This document shows positions 35,266 to 41,794 of a stretch of DNA of 41,794 nucleotides, one piece after another (the first letter of the stretch is position 1; each line of letters starts with the position of its first letter). Made by a program: the position numbers and the translations under genes. The DNA comes from Bacteroidales bacterium (lineage in GTDB: Bacteria; Bacteroidota; Bacteroidia; Bacteroidales; UBA12077). The stretch spans positions 1 through 41,794 of the forward strand of contig DMBU01000077.1 of assembly GCA_003446015.1 (NCBI GenBank). Direction: 5' to 3'. Under the pieces are notes generated by a model, which made no database searches, had not been told where the DNA came from, and saw only the letters and a program-made list of their open reading frames with translations.

Positions 35266-35291
35266 TAATTTTGAATCCTCATTTTAGGATT
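35266..35291 (+). promoter_or_regulatory. Candidate promoter box and hairpin before folC
   Basis: TAATTTTG (35266-35273) fits the -7 word. It is followed directly by a 6-bp stem AATCCT (35274-35279) / AGGATT (35286-35291), which ends two bases before the folC ATG. The stem could also be the end of the nitroreductase transcript or could limit folC translation. Confidence 0.35.
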
Positions 35292-35293
35292 AT

Positions 35294-36583
35294 ATGAATT
35301 ACCAGGAAACACTCAATTGGTTGTTTGATCAATTGCCAATGTACCAGCGACAAGGGAAGGCAGCTTATAAGGCTAACTTAGACAATACATTAGATTTGGA
35401 TAAATACTTTAATCATCCTCATAGAAAATTTAGAAGCATTCATGTTGCAGGAACAAACGGAAAAGGTTCAGTTTCGCATATGTTAGCTTCTGTTCTGCAA
35501 GAGTCGGGATATAAAGTTGGATTATATACTTCTCCGCACCTGAAAGATTTTAGAGAAAGGATTCGGGTTAATGGTAAAATGGTAAGCGAAGATTTTGTAG
35601 TACACTTTGTAGAAGATCATCATAAAAAATTTGAAGAAATTAAACCTTCTTTTTTTGAAATGACAGTTGCAATGGCTTTTGATTATTTTGAAAAAGAAAA
35701 TATTGATGTGGCCGTTGTTGAGGTTGGGATGGGAGGTAGGTTAGATTCAACGAATATTATCCAGCCAGATTTATCAATAATTACAAACATAGGATTAGAT
35801 CATACTGCATTTTTAGGTAATTCCTTAGCTGAAATAGCAATTGAAAAAGCCGGAATAATCAAGAAAAATATTCCTGTTATTGTTGGGGAAACTCAAGAAG
35901 AAACCAAACAGGTATTTAAAAAAGTTGCAGAAGATAGACAGGCAGAAATTTATTTCGCAGATCAATATTATTCTATCGATTATGAAATGTTGTCAGTAGA
36001 TAATAAGCAGGTTTTTAATGTCAAAAATGATAGTGGAATTTGTTATCTGGATTTAAAGTTAGATTTATTAGGAAAGTATCAGGCAAGAAATGTTTTAACC
36101 GTTTTACGATCAATCGATTTATTGATTCAATTAGCTTATGTAATCGACAGAAAAAATATTTATGCAGCTCTTGAAAGTGTAATAAATAATACGGGTCTGT
36201 TGGGTCGATGGCAAATATTAGGCGTTAATCCAACAATTATATGTGATACTGGGCATAATTTAGAGGGAATGACCTATGTAATTGACCAGATTAAACAAAC
36301 TCCTTATAAAAACTTACATCTTGTATTTGGAGTTGTTGACGACAAAAATATTGACAAGATATTAGAAATATTACCTCAAAAAGCACACTATTATTTCACA
36401 AAAGCAGATATTCCTCGCGCATTAAATCAAAATTTGCTAAAAGAAAAAGCGAATAAATATGGATTAATGGGAGAATCTTACGAAAAAGTTGAAGAGGCAT
36501 TACAAAATGCGAAAAAAAATGCAACACATAATGATTTGATTTTCATAGGAGGTAGTACATTTGTTGTAGCAGAAGTGGTATGA
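35294..36583 (+). CDS. folC: Folylpolyglutamate synthase / dihydrofolate synthase
   Basis: A 429-residue Mur-ligase-fold enzyme adding glutamate to dihydropteroate and to folates. The P-loop AGTNGKGSV is at residues 52-60, and GLYTSPHLKDFRERIRVNG, EVGMGGRLDSTNII and ITNIGLDHTAFLG follow as in FolC. Length and motif set fit the bifunctional bacterial form. It is the last gene before the tRNA, and no clear terminator is visible before the tRNA promoter. Confidence 0.94.
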   Translation: MNYQETLNWLFDQLPMYQRQGKAAYKANLDNTLDLDKYFNHPHRKFRSIHVAGTNGKGSVSHMLASVLQESGYKVGLYTSPHLKDFRERIRVNGKMVSEDFVVHFVEDHHKKFEEIKPSFFEMTVAMAFDYFEKENIDVAVVEVGMGGRLDSTNIIQPDLSIITNIGLDHTAFLGNSLAEIAIEKAGIIKKNIPVIVGETQEETKQVFKKVAEDRQAEIYFADQYYSIDYEMLSVDNKQVFNVKNDSGICYLDLKLDLLGKYQARNVLTVLRSIDLLIQLAYVIDRKNIYAALESVINNTGLLGRWQILGVNPTIICDTGHNLEGMTYVIDQIKQTPYKNLHLVFGVVDDKNIDKILEILPQKAHYYFTKADIPRALNQNLLKEKANKYGLMGESYEKVEEALQNAKKNATHNDLIFIGGSTFVVAEVV

Positions 36584-36608
36584 TTTTTTAAAAAAGTTAA
36601 AAATTATT

Positions 36609-36638
36609 TTTGTAGAATAAAAAAGAGGATTATATTTG
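36609..36638 (+). promoter_or_regulatory. tRNA-Val promoter
   Basis: TTTG at 36609-36612, an 18-base spacer, then TATATTTG at 36631-36638, a good match to the Bacteroidota -33/-7 pattern. It predicts a start near 36645, about 26 bases before the tRNA. Confidence 0.6.
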
Positions 36639-36670
36639 CATCGCTTTAGAAAACAAAGCAGACCAAAAAA

Positions 36671-36745
36671 GGGAGATTAGCTCAGCTGGTTCAGAGCACC
36701 TGCCTTACAAGCAGGGGGTCACTGGTTCGAATCCAGTATCTCCCA
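36671..36745 (+). tRNA. tRNA-Val (anticodon TAC)
   Basis: Complete 75-base cloverleaf: acceptor GGGAGAT pairs with ATCTCCC, D arm GCTC/GAGC, anticodon arm CCTGC-CTTACAA-GCAGG with TAC at 36706-36708, variable GGGTC, T arm ACTGG-TTCGAAT-CCAGT, and discriminator A. The 3' CCA is not encoded. A good promoter lies upstream and a terminator downstream. Confidence 0.95.
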
Positions 36746-36747
36746 CA

Positions 36748-36776
36748 AAAAGACTTCAGAAATGGAGTCTTTTTTT
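36748..36776 (+). terminator. Terminator of tRNA-Val
   Basis: AAAAGACTTC (36748-36757) pairs with GGAGTCTTTT (36764-36773) with one T-G wobble, followed by a T run. Confidence 0.75.
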
Positions 36777-36828
36777 ATTATGGAATATTAAATTAGAACA
36801 TTAGACAACATTATATTAGTTTCTTTAA

Positions 36829-36877
36829 GGTCACTGGTTCGTTCCGATAATTATCGGAACCAGTATCTCCCACAAAA
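36829..36877 (+). pseudogene. Damaged second copy of the tRNA-Val 3' half
   Basis: GGTCACTGGTTCG (36829-36841) and CCAGTATCTCCCACAAAA (36860-36877) repeat the variable loop, T arm and acceptor end of the tRNA-Val above, plus the four A residues after it. The 5' two-thirds of the tRNA is missing, and the AAT of the T-loop is replaced by the 18-base palindrome TTCCGATAATTATCGGAA (36842-36859). It cannot give a tRNA. Its own hairpin terminator follows. Confidence 0.8.
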
Positions 36878-36902
36878 CCTCGGCAGAAGCCGGGTTTTTT
36901 TT
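36875..36902 (+). terminator. Terminator after the tRNA fragment
   Basis: CGGC-AGAA-GCCG core (about 36881-36892) with flanking AACC/GGTT and a run of eight T residues. It ends 2 bases before the GIY-YIG remnant begins. Confidence 0.65.
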
Positions 36903-36904
36903 AT

Positions 36905-37067
36905 ATGGAAACACATTACTTCTACATATTTGTATTCAGTTAGTTTGGATAAATATTATATTGGTCATACTTCTGATTTACAAGAAAGATTACGAAGGCA
37001 CAATTCAAGGATCACTTTATATTCTTGTGGGCTTATAAAACTTAGTTGCAATCTTATTGTGGATTAG
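36905..37067 (+). pseudogene. Remnant of a GIY-YIG nuclease gene
   Basis: The first codons read METHYFYI, then the frame shifts (loss of two bases near 36929). A second frame reads LYSVSLDKYYIGHTSDLQER and LRRHNSR, the conserved start of small GIY-YIG proteins of this phylum. After that the match decays and a TAG closes it at 37065-37067. The full family is near 80-90 residues, so only the first half survives. Its position right behind a tRNA 3' fragment and terminator suggests it was once carried there as a selfish nuclease gene. Confidence 0.65.
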
Positions 37068-37351
37068 AACGATAATGCGGTTATTTTTACCTGGGAATAT
37101 GGTTCTTTTTAAATGAAATTAGGTATTTTTACTATAGTTCTATATTTTAAATAGATATAAATTTGTATGTAATCGGAGTCTTTTAGTGAATTTAGTCTAA
37201 TAATCTATATCATTCATCAATTTAATTCTAATAATTATAAATTAAACATACCGTAATTGTAACATTTATTGATGTTTTAGGTTAAACAATTAGTATATTT
37301 GTGTTTATTTTTTGAAATTGAAGAAATTAATAATTAAAGGGCAAAGTTATT
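37068..37351. other. Gene-free spacer
   Basis: No coding frame supported. It continues from the GIY-YIG remnant to the large surface-protein gene and holds that gene's candidate promoter near its end. No repeat or RNA structure was recognised. Confidence 0.5.
37294..37301 (+). promoter_or_regulatory. Candidate -7 box for the large surface protein
   Basis: TATATTTG at 37294-37301 matches TAnnTTTG exactly and lies 51 bases before the ATG. The nearest upstream TTG (37269-37271) is about 22 bases away, slightly far for the -33 box. Confidence 0.45.
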
Positions 37352-40300
37352 ATGGATATAAAAACATACTTTTTAAAGAATATACTTATTTTAATCTTAA
37401 TAAGTATATCGTTTATAGATTTAAATGCCCAAAATGGTCCTGGAGGTATTGGGAATACGAGTGGGGCTGGAAATTTAAAAGTTTGGCTGCGTGGTGATTC
37501 TGCAAGTATTGATATTGGAGTTGATACTCTTTTTGATTTAAGTGGCTATAATAATCATTTTATACAATCTACTATTTCAAATCAACCAACCATTTCAACT
37601 ATAAATGGATTTGATGCACTTGACTTTGATGGAGCTGGAGATTATTTGTTTGATGATAACGGAGAAAGTTATATTAACGGACAATCTGCTTTTACATTTC
37701 TTTTTGTCATAAAATCTGATTTAACTAGTACCGATAAAGGATTTTTTATCGCTGATAATCCTGCTGGTTCTGATGATACATTAGCATTACGTTATGACGC
37801 TGCTGCTAGTTTTGGAGGTCAAACCAATGTTGTTACGGCAAGTACTGGTGCCAATGGAGTTGTGGTTAGCTCGGGCAGTGTTCAGACTACAGATGAACAG
37901 TTAATAACTTTTACATGGGTTTCAAATACTACTCCTGAATTATTTATTGATGGTTCAGCAAATGCACTTTCATATGGAAGCCTTGTTCTTGGATCTGTTT
38001 CTGGATCAGATAATGTTTTAATTGGTAAAGGAGGTCAGGATACGGGTGCAGGAGATGGATGGGATGGTATGATTGCTGAAGTAATTTATTTTAACCGACA
38101 ATTAAATTCGGCGGAAAGAACAATCGTTGAAAACTATTTAAGCACTAGGTATAATCTGACAATTTCAAATGATAAGTTTACTTCTAATCCAGCAACATAT
38201 ATATATGATGCTATAGGTATCGGGATTGAATCTGATGGTGATCATAATGGTTCAGTTTCTGAAGGATTTGGGTTATATGAGGATAACTCTGCATTAAATG
38301 TAAATGGAGAATATATTTTTGTTGCTCACGATAATACAACAAATGATATTGCTTCCATCAGAACTGGTTTAGAAATAACAACTAATCTTGGAGCGTTTGG
38401 TGCAGCATGGAACAGAGATTGGTATCTCGAAAAATCTGCAGGCGCTGACGTTGATGTTCGTTTGTTTTTTGATTTTGGTGATGGAATTGAAGGAGGAGGT
38501 GTTCCTCAAAATATCACAAATTATCGTTTAATTTATCGGGCTGGAACATCGGGGAATTATACAGTAGTTCCAACAACTTCTTCTGGAATACAAAGTGGTG
38601 ACCAGATATATTTTGAAGTTACAAACGCCATTTTGGCAAACGGTTATTATACTTTAGGTACTGTTGATCAGACAAATAGCCCTGTTGAGGGTAGCTCAAC
38701 TCAAACATGGTATACATTGGTAGGCGGTAACTGGACAGATTCTGATATTTGGACACTTGATCCATCAGGAGCACTCCCTAATAACCCACTTAGCGAAATA
38801 CCTGATGCCAATGATAATGTAGTGATTCTTTCCGGCAGAACAGTTACTATTACTGAAAATGGAAAACTTACTCAGCAATTAACTGTAATTGGTCGTTTAG
38901 ATTTAGCTGGTACTTCAGGCCATGATTTTACTGTGATTAAAGGTGAGGGTCGTATTTTATTGTCTAGTGATAATTTCCCTGCAGGTGATGCAACTCATTT
39001 TATCTCTGAAGGACTGGGTGAAGGAACGGTTATCTTTTATGGAACTGACTATGAGCTGACTACAGATCATGCCTTTTATAATGTTGAGGTGGATTTGAAT
39101 AACACAACGAATGTTTTATCATTAGTTGCTGACTATACCATAAGTGGTAACCTGATTATAAAAAAGGGAACACTCCAAATAAATAACACCTCAGCCACTT
39201 CACGTAATCTTTTGGTAAAAGGAACCGCAACCATCAATACAGGTACAAGTTTTACTGTTGGAACAGGTAATGCAATACATTATGTTGATTTTCAGGGTGA
39301 TGTTACCAATAATGGGATCATCGATTTTGCTAATAATACACAATATGATTGTGCAACTGCAAATACAGGTGTTGCTAAAGTTACATTTACCGGGGCTACA
39401 AACAATACATTGACATGCAACGGAATAACTGATTTTTACCGAATGTTTGTTGATAAAGGAACTGATGACACCTATACTTTGTCGGTTTTGTCTACGAATA
39501 CTAATAATTTTAGGTTATTTGGCCCAATCTCTGGTGGTACTTGCTTAGATCCTTCAGATGGACCTGAAGGATGGGAAAGATTAGCTCTTGTCATATACAA
39601 TGGTACTTTAAAGTTAGGTTCAAATATATCAATTCCACGACTTGGTGAAAATAGAACCGGAACAGTTTGTAATGAATTTAGTGTTCCTGCTTCAGCCCGT
39701 CTTTGGATTAATGGTGCAACTGTTGCTACAAGCAATGCTGGTGGAGGCTGGCGTGGTTTTACCCTTTATGGTACTTTACAAGTAAGTGCAGGATCGTTTA
39801 CAAACCCTGCTAATACAGGTGGTATTACTTATTATGGTAATATTGCAACTCCTGGTCGAGTGGTTTTAACTGGGGGTAATATTTATACAACTCAGTTAAA
39901 AAGGGCTGATGCAGATGGTAGGTTGGCTTATATACAAACAGGGGGTAGTTTTTATATTACGGCATTATCTGATAGCCGTGGCTCTTCTGCTGTTTTTGCA
40001 TTACCAGATGCCGAAGATGTTTTCGAAATGTCGGGAGGTTTAATTCAGATAAATGCTATAAATACAACTGCTACGAATGGTATTCATTTACTTTGTCAGG
40101 AGGGAAATTATAATGTTACAGGTGGAACCTTTGAAGTAATGCTACCAACTCTTGATGCCGCCGCCCATCCTGAGTTTGAAATCAATTCCATAGTTCCTTT
40201 ATACAATTTAACTTTAACAGAATCTGCTAATCCAAATTCTCAGACTTTATTATTACAGGATGATTTAACAATATTAAATGATTTAACAATAGGTGCTAAT

Positions 40301-41794
40301 ACTGAATTAGATGCTGATGGACATACCCTGGAAATTGGTGGGGATTTTATTTTCGAAGATGGGGCTGTTTATACTCATGGAGATAATATTACGCGATTTA
40401 TTGGTGGTGTGAATTCTGATATTGTTGTAGGTAATACAGCTAGTACTGCCCCGTTAATTTTTCATAATCTTGAAATAGAAAAAAATCAACGCACAAATCC
40501 TTCACTTTTTTGGGATGTAGAAGTACTAAGTCCAGGTCGAACTGCTGGTACGGTACCTATAAGAGTTTTAAATAATATGATATTGACTCGTGGTAGTTTT
40601 AATACAACAGATTTTGATCTGCAAATGTATGGTGATACATTAGAAATTGTTGATGGTACAATAGCAAATAATTCTGGAGGGAGCATTGTGTTAATTGGAA
40701 GTTCAACTCAACATACAATTAAAGGAGCATATGCCGCAACAAATCAAAGTTTTGGACATATTGATCTTAATAATACAAATGGAGTTATCCTATTAAGCGA
40801 TATTAAAGCAACAGATATAACATTAACTGCTGCAAATACTTTATTTAACCTTGATATTTATAACCTTGAAGTAACGAATTCCATTAATGGATGGAGCAAT
40901 ACTAAATATTTTAGAACTGCAGGAAACAGCTCAGATGGGGGTTTAACTTTTCATTTTACTCTTAGCGGTACATATCCGGCAAACACATTAGTTCAAACTT
41001 TCCCTGTTGGGGTTGTCGGATATACTCCGGGACAAATCTATGTTGATGGTTATACTGTTCCTTCTCCCTTAACAGGATGGATGACAGTAATTCCAGTAAA
41101 TTCATATCATCCAGCTTCGACAGCAAATCCAGCAAGTGTTTTGAATTATTATTGGATTTCGGAGCAGTCAGGGTTTGGTTCTATTCCGGCAATTGAAGCC
41201 TATTATCGTTTTATATACACCTCTAACGTATCAAATCCATGGCGTGAACACGTTTTAATAGATAATATATGGGTAGATGCAAATGCTGGAATTAATAACA
41301 GTCCAATACTTGAATATAAACAACCTACTTTTGGATTTGTTGATGGAGAATTTGCTGCGGGTTTAAATGGACAATTTAATAACCGAAGGGTTCTTTATAG
41401 TCGACAATCCGGAGATTGGCATACTCTAACTACATGGTCGGAAGACCCTCATGGGACACTACCTTCTCAAGCAGCATTAACTGGGAATTTACCTCAAGCT
41501 ACTGATATATGTGTTGTTGGTTTAGGACATAGAATAAATGCAACAACCGCTGGTTTTACTATTGGAAGATTGGAGTTTAGCCATGATACATCTGTTAATC
41601 ATGGATTTGAAGACATTCCACGCGTACAGATTGATGGTAATTTTAATTTTAATTTTGGTAAGGTAATTGGTACAGGAATGTTTACTCAATGGTGGGGTAC
41701 GGCTAATAATCCAAATGTTACTGGCGACTTTGGTGATTTTGCAAATGAAAAATACAGTTGGTATTTGTTTGTTGCTAGAAACAATAATGTAACT
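37352..41794 (+). CDS. Very large secreted surface protein (5' part; runs off the window)
   Basis: The frame is open from the ATG at 37352 to the right edge, 1481 codons without a stop. A signal peptide covers residues 1-26 (MDIKTYFLKNILILILISIS...LNA). Residues about 30-265 form a concanavalin-like (LamG-type) domain, with LKVWLRGDS, DALDFDGAGDYLF and AEVIYFNRQLNSAERTIVENYL. Residues 265-447 are a beta-rich domain with GIGIESDGDHNGSVSEGFG. Modules starting GGNWTDSDIW (near 456) and SGDWHTLTTW (near 1350) are related to each other and introduce beta-helix-like repeats (for example LTVIGRLDLAG, LEIGGDF, IYNLTL). Such proteins in this phylum often end in a T9SS sorting domain, which would lie beyond the window. 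Function unknown; adhesin or glycan-binding is plausible. Confidence 0.85.
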   Translation, partial: MDIKTYFLKNILILILISISFIDLNAQNGPGGIGNTSGAGNLKVWLRGDSASIDIGVDTLFDLSGYNNHFIQSTISNQPTISTINGFDALDFDGAGDYLFDDNGESYINGQSAFTFLFVIKSDLTSTDKGFFIADNPAGSDDTLALRYDAAASFGGQTNVVTASTGANGVVVSSGSVQTTDEQLITFTWVSNTTPELFIDGSANALSYGSLVLGSVSGSDNVLIGKGGQDTGAGDGWDGMIAEVIYFNRQLNSAERTIVENYLSTRYNLTISNDKFTSNPATYIYDAIGIGIESDGDHNGSVSEGFGLYEDNSALNVNGEYIFVAHDNTTNDIASIRTGLEITTNLGAFGAAWNRDWYLEKSAGADVDVRLFFDFGDGIEGGGVPQNITNYRLIYRAGTSGNYTVVPTTSSGIQSGDQIYFEVTNAILANGYYTLGTVDQTNSPVEGSSTQTWYTLVGGNWTDSDIWTLDPSGALPNNPLSEIPDANDNVVILSGRTVTITENGKLTQQLTVIGRLDLAGTSGHDFTVIKGEGRILLSSDNFPAGDATHFISEGLGEGTVIFYGTDYELTTDHAFYNVEVDLNNTTNVLSLVADYTISGNLIIKKGTLQINNTSATSRNLLVKGTATINTGTSFTVGTGNAIHYVDFQGDVTNNGIIDFANNTQYDCATANTGVAKVTFTGATNNTLTCNGITDFYRMFVDKGTDDTYTLSVLSTNTNNFRLFGPISGGTCLDPSDGPEGWERLALVIYNGTLKLGSNISIPRLGENRTGTVCNEFSVPASARLWINGATVATSNAGGGWRGFTLYGTLQVSAGSFTNPANTGGITYYGNIATPGRVVLTGGNIYTTQLKRADADGRLAYIQTGGSFYITALSDSRGSSAVFALPDAEDVFEMSGGLIQINAINTTATNGIHLLCQEGNYNVTGGTFEVMLPTLDAAAHPEFEINSIVPLYNLTLTESANPNSQTLLLQDDLTILNDLTIGANTELDADGHTLEIGGDFIFEDGAVYTHGDNITRFIGGVNSDIVVGNTASTAPLIFHNLEIEKNQRTNPSLFWDVEVLSPGRTAGTVPIRVLNNMILTRGSFNTTDFDLQMYGDTLEIVDGTIANNSGGSIVLIGSSTQHTIKGAYAATNQSFGHIDLNNTNGVILLSDIKATDITLTAANTLFNLDIYNLEVTNSINGWSNTKYFRTAGNSSDGGLTFHFTLSGTYPANTLVQTFPVGVVGYTPGQIYVDGYTVPSPLTGWMTVIPVNSYHPASTANPASVLNYYWISEQSGFGSIPAIEAYYRFIYTSNVSNPWREHVLIDNIWVDANAGINNSPILEYKQPTFGFVDGEFAAGLNGQFNNRRVLYSRQSGDWHTLTTWSEDPHGTLPSQAALTGNLPQATDICVVGLGHRINATTAGFTIGRLEFSHDTSVNHGFEDIPRVQIDGNFNFNFGKVIGTGMFTQWWGTANNPNVTGDFGDFANEKYSWYLFVARNNNVT

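Noticed and set aside
36829..36877. A second functional tRNA-Val gene.
   Set aside because: Only the 3' part is present: no D arm, anticodon arm or 5' acceptor strand, and the T-loop is replaced by a palindrome.
37312..37497. A 61-codon plus-strand open frame overlapping the start of the large surface protein.
   Set aside because: It is out of frame with the 1481-codon frame that has a signal peptide and domain structure; its composition is not protein-like.
39472..40686. Minus-strand open frames inside the large surface protein.
   Set aside because: They are opposite-strand shadows of a long continuous coding frame and have no start signals or family features.
1..41794. A defence island, prophage or integrative element in the window.
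   Set aside because: No nuclease, toxin, integrase, capsid or restriction genes were found; only a decayed GIY-YIG remnant and small repeats.

Overview
The window is AT-rich bacterial chromosome from a member of the Bacteroidota, probably class Bacteroidia. The evidence is a type IX secretion system (T9SS) gene set (porU, porV, a PorP/SprF-type gene, gldJ), gene families typical of the phylum, promoter-like words of the Bacteroidota TTTG / TAnnTTTG type, and almost no Shine-Dalgarno signals. It reads as ordinary chromosome with small repeat-rich spacers. No phage, plasmid, CRISPR array, complete insertion sequence or defence island was seen.

Layout. 1-1563: end of a CusA/CzcA-type RND pump and its TolC-like partner, closed by a strong terminator. 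1610-1795: a tiny Cys/Gly-tailed membrane protein on the minus strand. 2291-6738: a three-gene NAD-linked formate dehydrogenase (NuoE-like, NuoF-like, molybdenum subunit). 6989-8069: an ECF sigma factor with a four-helix membrane protein. 8127-11174 (minus): proline dehydrogenase and a lemA-TPM-TPM operon. 11535-13541: urocanate hydratase, flanked on both sides by perfect hairpins. 13806-16504 (minus): MCE/Mla lipid-transport genes (permease, ATPase, MlaD). 16606-17297 (minus): a thioredoxin-like protein and a CoA-binding protein. 17442-25677: ispF, porV and porU (minus), divergent from PorP/SprF and gldJ (plus). 25736-27706: murF and inorganic pyrophosphatase. 27699-34652 (minus): glycosyltransferase, lipid A-type acyltransferase, inositol-phosphatase family protein, mtaB, Ppx/GppA, SixA and PIN-PhoH. 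34749-36583: nitroreductase and folC. 36671-36745: tRNA-Val(TAC), followed by a damaged second copy of its 3' half and a frameshifted GIY-YIG nuclease remnant. 37352-41794: the first 1481 codons of a very large secreted protein that runs off the window.

How the genes fit together. Envelope biogenesis dominates. Mla genes handle phospholipid traffic, LpxL/HtrB-like and GT2 proteins handle lipid A or glycan, murF handles peptidoglycan, and PorU/PorV/GldJ/PorP export and anchor surface proteins. The giant protein at the right edge looks like a surface protein of the kind such a system exports. The catabolic genes (formate, proline, urocanate) stand alone without the rest of their pathways.

The points most worth a second look are a formate dehydrogenase whose His-Cys3 iron-sulfur site has lost all three cysteines, the tRNA 3'-half duplication with a palindrome in the T-loop next to a dead GIY-YIG gene, and the hairpin array after hutU. 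All calls come from reading the sequence. No database search was run.
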